From: Hyphomicrobiaceae bacterium
Lineage (GTDB): Bacteria; Pseudomonadota; Alphaproteobacteria; Rhizobiales; Hyphomicrobiaceae
Direction: 5' to 3'
Length of the DNA: 55,369 bases
Assembly (NCBI GenBank): GCA_025359165.1
Contig: JANYHG010000050.1
Coordinates: forward strand, 1-55,369
A model generated the notes under the pieces. It saw nothing but the letters and a program-made list of their open reading frames with translations, had not been told where the DNA came from and did no database searches. Made by a program: the position numbers and the translations under genes. This document shows positions 34,289-43,210 of this stretch, in pieces. Position 1 is the stretch's first letter, and each line of letters starts with the position of its first letter.

Positions 34289-37186
34289 TCAATCGATTGG
34301 CGAGCTTGCAGGCGGTTCAGCGGGCTGGAGGATCTCGCGTTTGCCCGATGCATTCGGCGGGCTGATCAGGCCATCCTGTTCCATACGCTCGACGATGCCG
34401 GCCGACCGGTTGTAGCCGATGCTCAGTTTGCGTTGCAGGTAGCTGATCGACGCCTTCTGATCGGCGCGCACGATGGCGACGGCTCGGTCGTAGAGGTGGT
34501 CTTCATCCAGCACTTCGGCGGTTTTCTCTGCCGCGTCCAGATCCGGCGTATCGGTAATGCCGTCGACGTAGGCGGGAGCTCCGAGGCTGCGCAGATAGGT
34601 TGCGATGGCTTCGACTTCTTCGTCGGACACGAACGGTCCATGCACGCGGACGACCTGACCGCTGCCACCGGCATAGAGCATGTCGCCTTGGCCAAGCAGC
34701 TGCTCGGCGCCCTGCTCGTTGAGGATCGTGCGGCTGTCGATGCGAGACGTCACGCGGAAAGAAATGCGAGTGGGGAAGTTGGCTTTGATCGTGCCGGTGA
34801 TGATGTCGACCGAGGGGCGTTGGGTGGCCATGATCAAATGAATACCGGCAGCGCGGGCCATCTGCGCGAGGCGCTGTACGGCGAATTCGATCTCCTTGCC
34901 CGCGACGGCCATCAGATCGGCGAATTCGTCGACGACGATCACGATGTGCGGCATCGGCGTCGAGATGATGTCGTCCTGAGCAACGTCGGGGAGATCGTGA
35001 CGGTGGCCACCGCTACCGCCGCCGCCGCGAACGCGGGTGTTGTAGACTTCGATGTTGCGCACGGACAACGCCGACATGCGCTTATAGCGGCGTTCCATCT
35101 CGCCGACCGCCCAGTTCAGAGCGGCGATAGCCTTGTTCGGATCGGTGACGACAGGCGTCAGCAAGTGGGGAATGCCGTTATAGACCGACAGCTCCAGCAT
35201 TTTAGGGTCGATCAGGATCATGCGGCAGTCGTCGGGCGAGAGCTGATAAAGCAACGACAAGATCATGGCGTTGACGCCGACAGACTTGCCGGAGCCGGTG
35301 GTGCCGGCGACAAGCAGATGGGGCATGCGCGTGAGGTCGGCGACGACGGGATCGCCACCGATGCCCTTGCCGAGGGCGAGCGGAAGCTTGGCGGTCGACT
35401 GGCGGAAGGCGTCGGTTTCCAGAAGTTCGCGAAAGCCTACGGCCTCGCGGGTGGCGTTTGGAAGTTCGATACCGATGGCGTTGACGCCGGGCACGACGGC
35501 GATGCGAACAGCGCGCGCACTCATGGAGCGGGCGATGTCGTCCGCCAAACCGATTACGCGCGAGGATTTGGTGCCGCGTGCGGGTTCGAATTCGAACAGG
35601 GTGACGACGGGGCCGGGTCGCACGGCGACAATGTCGCCTTTAATACCGAAATCGCCCAAAGTTTCGAGGAGCTGTTGCGACCGGTCTCGCAGCTGCGCTG
35701 TCGTGACTTCGACGGCGCGCTGTGGAGCCGCAGCGCGATGCAACAGGTTGAGCGGCGGGTGCTTGTAGTGCGACGGTGCTTGAGGTTCGTTGCCCCGTTG
35801 GCTGCTCGTCAGACGCGCGAAGAAGCCGCCCGGCGCGACGGTCACGGCGCGGTCGATCATGGGGGCATGCTGAGTGCTGTGACGCGCCGCCGTCGAATGG
35901 GCTTGCGGTAGAATGATATCCGGTTCGCGCGCGGATCGACGAGGTTCTGGAATAATATCGCGCATGGGTTGGGGCGTAGGTGGGAGCACCGGCTCGATGT
36001 GGATCGCGGGTTCGTGGGCGAAGTCCTGCACGTCGACGCCGGTCGGCGCAAAGCGCTCGGCGATGGCGCGGCTCTGCTGGAGGGTGTCGCGATCGAAGGC
36101 CGGGGCGTGGCGACGGTCGGTCGCCACTAGTCGATCGGGTTCGGGGGCCGACGTGGATATCGCCGCCGACGCCATCGGTGCGCTGCGAGCCGGGACGCGC
36201 GTCGCCATCGGTCGCAGCCATGCCTGTCGTGCCGGGCCGTGTGACGCCGTGGCGGGGGCAGGTGCAGGCGCGGGGGCGTGTCGATAGTCGGTCTGCGCTG
36301 CCTGCGGAAGCTGCTGCCACGGTGGCGGTTGGGCGTTTGGAGTGTCGGACGAGGGACCGTAGAAGGGCTGGGGCGAGGCCGGCTGGGGTGTCCAGGCGGG
36401 TTGATGAGCTGCCGGTGCCGGTTGCGATGGTGCTTGCTGCGTCGTGTCCCAAGGCTGCGGGTTCAAGGAAAGCGCCGGTGCGGCGTTTGGTCTTGTAGGC
36501 GGTGTTGCGGATTTCGCAGCTGCCTTGGCGCGATGGAAAAGCGATCGCAGCTCCCGGCGGTCGAGGCCGAAGCTACGCTGCAGGCAAAGCATGCCGACCG
36601 CCAAGCCCAAAAGGCCGGCCGCTATGCCCGAGCGCGTTGCGTTGACGACCGACAACAGCCGCGTGACACGGCTGTAGAGGATATCGCCGACCACGCCGCC
36701 GTAGCCGTGGCGCAGCGGCATGCTGGCCAGTTCCGGCATTGACGACCACGCCAACGCCAACGTGATCACTGCGAGTGGAGCATAGATGAGCTTGCGCTTG
36801 GGATGCGGAAGTGTGCCGTGCTCGACGAGCTGCAGCGCCCAGTAGGCGGGCGGAAGCACAGTGAAAATACTGGCGATGCCGAGGAGTTGGATCAGCAGAT
36901 CGGAGACGATCGCGCCGATGGCACCCATCCAATTTGAGACGCCACCGCTGGCGCTATGGGTCAGGCTCGGGTCGGCAATCGACCAAGTCAGAAGGCTAAT
37001 GGCGACGAAGGTGCAGACAGCGAGCTGAATTGCGCCCGCGATCCGTCGCACCCAGCCGCCAACACCGAGCGCGGGCGCCGCTGCGACGCCGTGCGGGATC
37101 GCCGATGCGGCGCTAGACGCAGTGCCGCCGGCCACGCGCCGGGCCATGCCTGTGGGATCTGTTACGCCGGGACCATAATACGACAT
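34289..37186 (-). CDS. ftsK: DNA translocase FtsK
   Basis: The product is 965 residues. Four N-terminal membrane helices (about residues 45-210) anchor it at the division septum. A long linker (about 215-480) is rich in Pro, Ala, Gln and His. The motor follows, with Walker A GTTGSGKS at 628-635 and Walker B VIVVDEFADL near 750. The C-terminal gamma winged helix (ISYLQRKLSIGYNRSAGIVE near 905) reads KOPS-type sequences. It pumps chromosome-terminus DNA and activates XerCD dimer resolution. The start is ATG 37186. It begins 15 bp after the aminotransferase stop, so they may be co-transcribed. Confidence 0.95.
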   Translation of the reverse strand: MSYYGPGVTDPTGMARRVAGGTASSAASAIPHGVAAAPALGVGGWVRRIAGAIQLAVCTFVAISLLTWSIADPSLTHSASGGVSNWMGAIGAIVSDLLIQLLGIASIFTVLPPAYWALQLVEHGTLPHPKRKLIYAPLAVITLALAWSSMPELASMPLRHGYGGVVGDILYSRVTRLLSVVNATRSGIAAGLLGLAVGMLCLQRSFGLDRRELRSLFHRAKAAAKSATPPTRPNAAPALSLNPQPWDTTQQAPSQPAPAAHQPAWTPQPASPQPFYGPSSDTPNAQPPPWQQLPQAAQTDYRHAPAPAPAPATASHGPARQAWLRPMATRVPARSAPMASAAISTSAPEPDRLVATDRRHAPAFDRDTLQQSRAIAERFAPTGVDVQDFAHEPAIHIEPVLPPTPQPMRDIIPEPRRSAREPDIILPQAHSTAARHSTQHAPMIDRAVTVAPGGFFARLTSSQRGNEPQAPSHYKHPPLNLLHRAAAPQRAVEVTTAQLRDRSQQLLETLGDFGIKGDIVAVRPGPVVTLFEFEPARGTKSSRVIGLADDIARSMSARAVRIAVVPGVNAIGIELPNATREAVGFRELLETDAFRQSTAKLPLALGKGIGGDPVVADLTRMPHLLVAGTTGSGKSVGVNAMILSLLYQLSPDDCRMILIDPKMLELSVYNGIPHLLTPVVTDPNKAIAALNWAVGEMERRYKRMSALSVRNIEVYNTRVRGGGGSGGHRHDLPDVAQDDIISTPMPHIVIVVDEFADLMAVAGKEIEFAVQRLAQMARAAGIHLIMATQRPSVDIITGTIKANFPTRISFRVTSRIDSRTILNEQGAEQLLGQGDMLYAGGSGQVVRVHGPFVSDEEVEAIATYLRSLGAPAYVDGITDTPDLDAAEKTAEVLDEDHLYDRAVAIVRADQKASISYLQRKLSIGYNRSAGIVERMEQDGLISPPNASGKREILQPAEPPASSPID

Positions 37187-37201
37187 GAACGCACGACTGG
37201 G

Positions 37202-38443
37202 TTACGCGGTGACACTTACAATTCTGGTCAGCGCTTCCCGGATCGTCGCCACGTCGTGCACAAGCGCGACGCGGATGTAATCTTTGCCCGGATTGAATCC
37301 GTTGGGATCGTCCTGGGCGAGGAAGCTGCCTGGGGTCACTTTGACACCGGCATCTTTCCATAGGGTTACCGTTGCGTTGGTTCCGCCGCCTAAATGCTTC
37401 ATATCGAGCCATAAAAAGAAGCCGCCAGCGGGTTTTTTGTAGCCAAAGCGACCTTTCAGAAGCGTATCGCAAACGTCGAACTTGGCGCGATACGCCTGGC
37501 GAATGCGGACGGCGTGCTGCTCCTCGGCCCAGACGGCTGCGGAGGCGTGTTGCGTCGGACCAGGCATCTGGGGTGCTGTCAGGTTGCGGATTTCGGCGAA
37601 GGTTTCGAGAAAGTCGCCGTCGCCAGCCGCGAAGCCGGAGCGCAGGCCGGGCAGGTTCGAGCGCTTGGATAGAGAATTGAAGACAATGATATTCTTGAAT
37701 TTTGCAGCAGTTTTGGCTGCAACCTCGAGGCCGCCGGTGGGAGCGTCGCCGTTGTAGATCTCAGAATAGCATTCGTCGAAAAACAGCATGAAGTCGTATT
37801 TGCGGGCCAGCGCCAACGCGCGTCCGATATACGCTGCGTTGGCCATCGCACCTTGTGGGTTGGCGGGCGAGCAGAGGTAAAAGGCGGCGGTCCGCAGCAG
37901 CGTTGCTTCGTCTCGTTCGAGGGCGTCGAGGTCGGGCAGATGACCCGATGCTTCGGTGGCGTTCAGGAATACGGCCTCGGCACCAGTGCCGTATGTCGCG
38001 CCCAGGTAGACCTGATAGAATGGGTTCGGCATGAGGATGACGGGTTTGTCGACACGCTTGCGGCCGACTGCGGGAAGTGCCGCATAAAACAGGCCCTCGC
38101 GCGAGCCGTTGAGCGGGTGAATCTCGCGCATTGGGTCGAGTTGGCCGGGTATGGAATAGCGGCGACCGATCCACTCGCCGATAGCCGAGCGCAGTTCGTC
38201 CGAGCCACGGATCTTAGGGTAGCTGCCGAGGGAGGCTTCAGCCTCGCGCATTTTGTCGGTGACGAAGCCAGGGGGCGTTTCGGTGGGGTCCCCTGCGGTC
38301 ATGACGATCGGTCTGGTATGGCCGGGCTGGATGCCATCCAGGAGGCGACTGATCCTGGTGAATGGCGACAGGATCAGTCCGTCAGCCAAGGCGTTGAGGC
38401 CGGTGGCGGCGGGCGTGGCGTGGCTGATCGAGGCGGTAGGCAT
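37202..38443 (-). CDS. Class I/II aminotransferase, DapC-like
   Basis: The product is 413 residues, a fold-type I PLP enzyme. The PLP lysine is in VFNSLSKRSNLPGLRSGF near residue 245, and FYLCSPANPQGAM near 185 and FFDECYSEIY near 215 are the expected cofactor contacts. The overall sequence resembles succinyldiaminopimelate transaminase (DapC) of the lysine/peptidoglycan pathway. Other aspartate- or LL-DAP-type activities cannot be excluded. I chose ATG 38443, with GGGGA 10 nt upstream. A longer frame to 38518 would translate a dispersed repeat. Confidence 0.82.
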   Translation of the reverse strand: MPTASISHATPAATGLNALADGLILSPFTRISRLLDGIQPGHTRPIVMTAGDPTETPPGFVTDKMREAEASLGSYPKIRGSDELRSAIGEWIGRRYSIPGQLDPMREIHPLNGSREGLFYAALPAVGRKRVDKPVILMPNPFYQVYLGATYGTGAEAVFLNATEASGHLPDLDALERDEATLLRTAAFYLCSPANPQGAMANAAYIGRALALARKYDFMLFFDECYSEIYNGDAPTGGLEVAAKTAAKFKNIIVFNSLSKRSNLPGLRSGFAAGDGDFLETFAEIRNLTAPQMPGPTQHASAAVWAEEQHAVRIRQAYRAKFDVCDTLLKGRFGYKKPAGGFFLWLDMKHLGGGTNATVTLWKDAGVKVTPGSFLAQDDPNGFNPGKDYIRVALVHDVATIREALTRIVSVTA

Positions 38444-38460
38444 TGATGGCGATCCCCTGA

Positions 38461-38512
38461 GTGCTTCCGGAAAAGCGTGAGCGGTTTTTCCGGCAAGAAG
38501 CACGACAAACAA
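38461..38512 (-). repeat. Dispersed palindromic repeat, copy 1
   Basis: This 52-bp element shares about 90% identity with 40766-40817, here in inverse orientation. It contains a hairpin: CCGGAAAA and TTTTCCGG around a ~10-base loop. Elements with this CCGGAAAA core are, to my knowledge, common between genes in Hyphomicrobiales. Confidence 0.8.
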
Positions 38513-38580
38513 CAGCATGAGCTTGGCTGAGGTTTTAGCAAGGCTCGGCGGAGATGGGTATGGGGACCTTGGGCTGAAGC

Positions 38581-39015
38581 ATGTGCAACCGTATTAATGC
38601 CGTTTTCGGATCGGCGTTGGTCAGAATGTTTGGGGATGTTAACAAAACGTCAATAAGTGTTCCAGCGTCGGGGGTTAGAGTGTCCGAACACGTACAATCG
38701 ATCGACACGATGCGGCGCGTCAGGTTGAGCGCCAAGATCATCCACAACGACAGATCCTCGATTTTCGACTGCGTCGTCAGGTCGTTGTCCAGCAGCGCGG
38801 CTGTGTTGGAGATGCCCAATACGATCGGCGTGCCGCGCGCGTTTTATCTCAAGATCAAACCCGCCAACGAAGAACACGAGTGTGAAGTCTCGTCGCGGAC
38901 CGAGACTCAAATCAGCGTCACCTTCGGGTTCAAGCAGACGCGGATCGGACCAAGTCTGCGTGCCGCGCCATCGCGGCGTCGGGGTGCGCTGACATCCGCG
39001 CGGCGTCCCGCGTAG
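38581..39015 (+). CDS. PilZ-like domain protein
   Basis: The product is 144 residues from ATG 38581. An alternative GTG at 38680, preceded by GGGGG, would give 111 residues and starts just before the domain. The segment RRVRLSAKIIHNDRSSIFDC, then VVRSLSSSAAVLEM and FYLKIKPANEEHECEV, follows the PilZ beta-barrel pattern seen in many short Hyphomicrobiales proteins. The c-di-GMP signature is degenerate. RRxxR is present, but the (D/N)xSxxG motif reads SLSSSA, so binding is doubtful. The basic tail is probably disordered. A weak hairpin follows at 39056-39080. Confidence 0.6.
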   Translation: MCNRINAVFGSALVRMFGDVNKTSISVPASGVRVSEHVQSIDTMRRVRLSAKIIHNDRSSIFDCVVRSLSSSAAVLEMPNTIGVPRAFYLKIKPANEEHECEVSSRTETQISVTFGFKQTRIGPSLRAAPSRRRGALTSARRPA

Positions 39016-39055
39016 GCCTCATTCCTCGTCCGGTTCCACAGCGACCTGATTGTGT

Positions 39056-39080
39056 CCCGACCTCTGCTCGCAGGGTCGGG
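39056..39080 (+). terminator. Weak hairpin after the PilZ gene
   Basis: CCCGACC (39056-39062) pairs with GGTCGGG (39074-39080) around 11 bases. There is no T-tract after it, so termination is uncertain. Confidence 0.3.
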
Positions 39081-39251
39081 TCGAACTCTCCGGTTAGCAA
39101 GCCGACGTCGTTTCGCAGCGACAACAAGTGCTCGAAAAGCTCGACCGCTTCCTGTCCGCACCCCCCGCAGGATCAGACGCCCCATCCTAACGATCCCTGT
39201 GCACGCTACGTTCCGTGAGTGGCTACCGCGCGCACACTTCCCGGAAGCCCC

Positions 39252-39866
39252 CTAGGATTTTGCCCGGACGATTTCGTCCTCGACATCCCGTAGGCGGTCT
39301 TTGCCAAAGAACATTTCTGTACCCACGAAGAAGGTGGGGCTGCCGAAATTGCCGCGTGCGACCGAGGCTTCGGTATTCTTGAGCAGGATATCTTTGACGT
39401 CAGGGTCCTGGGCGCGAGCGAGCAATTTCGCGCCATCAAAACCGGAGCTATCGAGGGCTGCACGGACGACTTCGGCGTCGTCCATTTTTTTCGGTGCTTC
39501 CCACATGTGGTGGAAGACCGCGTCGACGTAGGGGGCGAGCTTTCCATCGAGATCGGCGGCAACGGCGGCGCGCATGATCGTTACCGTATTCACAGGGAAA
39601 TGCGGGTTCATCTTGAATTGGGTAATGCCGTGGTTTTGCAGGAAACGCTTCATTTCCAGCCGCATGTACTCGTTTTTACCCTTGATGTCCTTGTTCGCGA
39701 GCATCGGTGCTTGATTGTTGGTCAGCTTGAAGACGCCGCCAAGTAATACGGGGACAAACTTGAAATTCGCGCCGGTGCGCTTGGCGATATCTGGGATCAC
39801 CTTGTGGCTGAGATAGGCATTCGGGCTGCCGAAATCGAAGTGAAATTCGACTGTTGGGGTGGTCAT
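39252..39866 (-). CDS. DsbA-fold isomerase, 2-hydroxychromene-2-carboxylate isomerase family
   Basis: The product is 204 residues. FDFGSPNAYLSHK at the N-terminus replaces the CxxC of thioredoxin-fold oxidoreductases with a Ser-Pro motif, as in glutathione-dependent HCCA isomerases (kappa-class GST fold). GNFGSPTFFVGTEMFFGKDR near the C-terminus carries the cis-Pro loop and family end. The natural substrate is unknown. ATG 39866 follows GAGGAG. It is 93 bp downstream of the SDR on the same strand, so both may act in one catabolic route. Confidence 0.87.
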   Translation of the reverse strand: MTTPTVEFHFDFGSPNAYLSHKVIPDIAKRTGANFKFVPVLLGGVFKLTNNQAPMLANKDIKGKNEYMRLEMKRFLQNHGITQFKMNPHFPVNTVTIMRAAVAADLDGKLAPYVDAVFHHMWEAPKKMDDAEVVRAALDSSGFDGAKLLARAQDPDVKDILLKNTEASVARGNFGSPTFFVGTEMFFGKDRLRDVEDEIVRAKS

Positions 39867-39959
39867 TGCAAACTCCTCAGGCAACGATGACGCTGGCTGA
39901 AGATCAGCCGGAATTGCGGTCGGCGCAAGGGAGATCGATCTCGCTTGGGGGAGGGGTCG

Positions 39960-40715
39960 TCACAAGCTCGCGGTCATGCCGCCATCGACGACGAGTTCGG
40001 AGCCGGTGCAGTAGGTGCTGTCGTCGGATGCGAAAAACAGAATCGCGCGGGCTATTTCTTCTGCCTCACCGAGACGGCGCATGGCGGTTTCGGCGACGAG
40101 TGCGTCGGTCACAGCGGGGTTGCGTAGGATCTGCTTCGTTAGCGCGGTGGCGATAAAGCCGGGCGAAATGGTATTTACGCGAATGTTGTAAGGCGCATAC
40201 TCGACGGCGAGGCCGCGCGTGAGGGCTGCCACCGCTCCCTTGGTGGTGGAGTAGGCCACGAGCTGCCGCATGGCGCGGCTACCCATGATCGACGCGACGT
40301 TGATCAAGGAGCCATGGCCGGACGCTTTCAACAATTCGAAACCATCGCGCGCCATCCGGATGACGCCATCGAGATTGACGTCGCGGATCTTGACCCACTG
40401 CTCGTCGGTCAGATGACGGAAATCGGTGCGCACGTTGAGACCGGCGTTGTTGACGAGGACGTCGAGCTTGCCATGGGCGGCAGCTATGGCGCGGAAAAGT
40501 TGCGTCACGTCCTGGCCGCGAGTCACGTCGGTCGTATGCGCGGTGGCCTGTCCGCCGGCGGTGTGGATCGCTGCTGCGGTAGCCTCGGCGGCGGCGGCAT
40601 CAAGGTCGGCGATGTGCACATGCGCGCCTTCAGCTGCGAACACCAGCGCCGTTGCCTTGCCGATACCGTTGCCACTGCCGGTGACGAGGGTGATGCGTTG
40701 CGCGAGGCGGGCCAT
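39960..40715 (-). CDS. Short-chain dehydrogenase/reductase (SDR)
   Basis: The product is 251 residues. The classical SDR elements are in order: TGSGNGIGKATA near residue 13 (coenzyme loop), NNAG near 89, catalytic Ser in NVASIMGS near 141, and YSTTKG near 155 with the catalytic Tyr and Lys. IADLD near residue 36 favours NAD over NADP. The C-terminus ends in ELVVDGGMTASL, the usual family end. The substrate cannot be assigned. It is upstream partner of the DsbA-fold isomerase. Confidence 0.92.
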   Translation of the reverse strand: MARLAQRITLVTGSGNGIGKATALVFAAEGAHVHIADLDAAAAEATAAAIHTAGGQATAHTTDVTRGQDVTQLFRAIAAAHGKLDVLVNNAGLNVRTDFRHLTDEQWVKIRDVNLDGVIRMARDGFELLKASGHGSLINVASIMGSRAMRQLVAYSTTKGAVAALTRGLAVEYAPYNIRVNTISPGFIATALTKQILRNPAVTDALVAETAMRRLGEAEEIARAILFFASDDSTYCTGSELVVDGGMTASL

Positions 40716-40765
40716 GCGTGCTCCTCAAGGACCAGGGTCGTTCCAGAAGAAGCGACCCCGGATTC

Positions 40766-40817
40766 TTGTTTGACGTGCTTCTTATCGGGAAAACCGCTCA
40801 CACTTTTCCGGAAGCAC
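40766..40817 (+). repeat. Dispersed palindromic repeat, copy 2
   Basis: This is the second copy of the element at 38461-38512, in inverse orientation. It keeps the CGGGAAAA/TTTTCCGG hairpin. The pair flanks the PilZ, isomerase and SDR genes. Confidence 0.8.
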
Positions 40818-40891
40818 TTTCGTGGTCGCGAGTTAGCGAATGGTTCTGGTCGGGTCAATCGCGCGGTCGCGCGAACGGCAAACTGGCACGA

Positions 40892-40924
40892 AAAATGGCA
40901 CCGGGCTGAGCACGGTGCCATTTT
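40892..40924 (-). terminator. Strong bidirectional terminator
   Basis: AAAATGGCACCG (40892-40903) and CGGTGCCATTTT (40913-40924) form a perfect 12-bp stem with a 9-base loop and T-runs on both strands. It terminates the outer-membrane-protein gene, whose stop is 26 bp upstream. Confidence 0.88.
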
Positions 40925-40950
40925 GCATTCTCAATTCCGATTCGATCGGG

Positions 40951-41628
40951 TCAGCGGCGCAGACTGTCGCGAACTTCGTCGTAGTAGCCGTCGAAGCCGA
41001 CCTTGAACTTGACGCCAACGCGAATGACGTCCGAGTTGCCTTTGACGCCGTAGGTGTTGATGCCTACCGCATCGTTGGAGTTCGAGTAGACACTGTGCAG
41101 GTATTCGGTGAAGAAGATGGTGTCGCGGCGGTGCCATTCGGCGCCCCCGCCGAAGATGCCGCCAGTCAGGGTTTTGCCGTTGGCGGCGCCGGTGAGTTCA
41201 GAAATATTCACGCCGCGAAAGGCAATGCCGGCAGTTCCGTACAACACGAGGTCCGGTCGCGCATAAACGCCGATACGGCCGCGGAGATTGCCGAAGTAGT
41301 CGGTGGCATAGCGTGCGCCAACGATGGAGCGCTGACCCTTGCCAAGTCCGAAGTCGCCTTCGATGCCATAGCTCCAGCCGCCTTGACGGAGAAATTCAAG
41401 CCCGCCGGTGATGCCGAAACCGTTGTTGCCGAGCGAACCGTTTTCGGAGACGCCGGCGTTGTATCCGTTCAAGGTGGTACTGCCGCCCTGCAGGAATGCA
41501 CCGACGCGGACCTGATGCGGACCTTCATAGTTTTGAGCCGCGACCGGCGTGACCATCGCTGCGAGCAGACCGGCGGCGGCGAGAGCAAACCTCGCCCAGG
41601 TCAGTTGGATCGGGAAAACGGACGTCAT
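40951..41628 (-). CDS. Outer-membrane beta-barrel protein (Omp25/OmpA-like barrel)
   Basis: The product is 225 residues. A signal peptide (hydrophobic to about residue 30, ending PVAA|QNYEG) precedes an eight-stranded-type barrel with alternating Gly/aromatic pattern (GGLEFLRQGGWSYGIEGDF, YGTAGIAFRGV). The C-terminus does not end in Phe but in SLRR, so the last strand is FKVGFDGYYDEV or lies earlier. The role is unknown. It is probably a structural or minor porin-like protein. GGAG lies 7 nt before ATG 41628. Confidence 0.75.
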   Translation of the reverse strand: MTSVFPIQLTWARFALAAAGLLAAMVTPVAAQNYEGPHQVRVGAFLQGGSTTLNGYNAGVSENGSLGNNGFGITGGLEFLRQGGWSYGIEGDFGLGKGQRSIVGARYATDYFGNLRGRIGVYARPDLVLYGTAGIAFRGVNISELTGAANGKTLTGGIFGGGAEWHRRDTIFFTEYLHSVYSNSNDAVGINTYGVKGNSDVIRVGVKFKVGFDGYYDEVRDSLRR

Positions 41629-41794
41629 GAATTGCTCCGCTGTTCGCTGGCGCTCGTAGCGCGCAGCATTCAAGCACTGGACGGAGCAGAATCTGATTCG
41701 GCAGGGGGAGCGACAGAGAATAGTGTGCGCTCCCGCCGGATGACTCTTGGGCGTGGCGGGGCAGGCACACCCGTGCGTCCCGGTTCGCGTTTTG

Positions 41795-43165
41795 TCACGC
41801 CGTCGGCGGAACCCATTTGTCGCGCATGGTGACGAGTTCTTCGGCGGCGCTGGGATGGAGCGCCATCGTACTGTCGAAGTCGCGTTTGGTCGCTCCCATC
41901 CTCATGGCGATTGCGGCCATCTGGACAATTTCGGCGGCATCGGGACCGAGCACGTGGCAGCCGAGCACCTTATCTGTTTGGGCATCGACTACCAATTTCA
42001 TCAGCATGCGTTCGTCGCGACCGGCCAGCACGTATTTCATGGGGCGGAAGCGGGTCTTGTAGATATCAACCGGGCCGAGGGCACGGGCCTGCGCCTCCGA
42101 GAGCCCGATGGTTCCGATTTCTGGCTCGGTGAATACTGCGGTCGGAATGAACGTGTGATCGGCGTGCCAGTTTTGGTTGCCGAAAACGCTGTCGGCAAAG
42201 GCATGACCTTCGCGGATGGCGACCGGAGTGAGGGCGATACGGTCGGTTACGTCGCCGACGGCGTAGATACTCGGCACGTTCGATCGAGAGTGCTGATCGA
42301 CGATCACGGCACCATTCGGTTTCAGGGCGACACCAGCCTCTTCGAGGCCGAGACCTCGCGTATTCGGCGCGCGACCGATGGCGTACATGACTTGGTCGCA
42401 GGCGATGGTGCGGCCATCGGAAAGCGTGGCGGACAAGGCTCCGTTCGCCTTCTCGATCCTGCTGATGATGGTGTCATTGATGATGGTAACGCCGCGTTTG
42501 GTCATGGCTGCGGTGACGTCGTCGCGCAGGTCCTGGTCGAAGCCGCGTAATATTTGCGTGCCGCGATAGATCAACGTCGTATGCGTGCCGAGGCCGGCGA
42601 AAATCCCGGCGAATTCAGCCGCGATGTAACCGCCGCCGGCGATGACAATGCGCTTGGGCTGTTTAAGCAGGTGGAATGCCTCGTTCGAGGTGATGGCCAG
42701 TTCATGACCAGGAGTTGCGGGCCAAGTGCTCGGATAGCCGCCGGTGGCGATCAGAATTTTGCCGGCGCGGACTTCGCGGCCGGTGGCGAGAAACCGCACC
42801 GTATCCGGACCGGTGACGACCGCGCGGGAGGCGATGGTCTCGACTTTCCAGCGAGCGAGTGTGCTGCGATAGGCGGCTTCCAGCCGGTCGATCTCCTTGT
42901 CTTTGTTGGCGATCAGCGCCGGCCAACTGAAGCTCGGTTCGGGCACGGTCCAGCCGAAGCCTTTGGCATCTTCGAATTCGCCGTGAAAGCGGCTTGCGTA
43001 GACGAGCAATTTCTTGGGGACGCAGCCGCGAATGACGCACGTGCCACCCACGCGATATTCTTCGGCGATAGCGGTCCGGGCACCGTGACTGGCGGCCACA
43101 CGAGCTGCGCGGACGCCGCCCGAGCCTGCGCCGATGACGACGAGATCATAATCGAAGCTGCTCAT
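41795..43165 (-). CDS. gor: Glutathione-disulfide reductase
   Basis: The product is 456 residues. The FAD motif VIGAGSGGVRAARVAA opens the protein. The redox Cys pair C43/C48 lies in GGTCVIRGCVPKKLLVYA. GGGYIAAEFAGIFAGLG near 180 is the NADPH motif. HPSAAEELVTMR near 435 carries the catalytic His-Glu. It regenerates GSH from GSSG with NADPH in the cytosol. rpiA is 45 bp upstream on the same strand, and the pairing with a pentose-phosphate enzyme suits NADPH supply. Confidence 0.94.
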   Translation of the reverse strand: MSSFDYDLVVIGAGSGGVRAARVAASHGARTAIAEEYRVGGTCVIRGCVPKKLLVYASRFHGEFEDAKGFGWTVPEPSFSWPALIANKDKEIDRLEAAYRSTLARWKVETIASRAVVTGPDTVRFLATGREVRAGKILIATGGYPSTWPATPGHELAITSNEAFHLLKQPKRIVIAGGGYIAAEFAGIFAGLGTHTTLIYRGTQILRGFDQDLRDDVTAAMTKRGVTIINDTIISRIEKANGALSATLSDGRTIACDQVMYAIGRAPNTRGLGLEEAGVALKPNGAVIVDQHSRSNVPSIYAVGDVTDRIALTPVAIREGHAFADSVFGNQNWHADHTFIPTAVFTEPEIGTIGLSEAQARALGPVDIYKTRFRPMKYVLAGRDERMLMKLVVDAQTDKVLGCHVLGPDAAEIVQMAAIAMRMGATKRDFDSTMALHPSAAEELVTMRDKWVPPTA

Positions 43166-43210
43166 AGATGCGCTGCCGTTCGGTCAAGTTGTCGGAGGTA
43201 ACGAAGATGT

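Noticed and set aside
34433-35911. 492-codon open frame on the plus strand
   Set aside because: It is antisense to the ftsK motor and linker. Its composition follows the complementary codons and it shows no recognisable domain.
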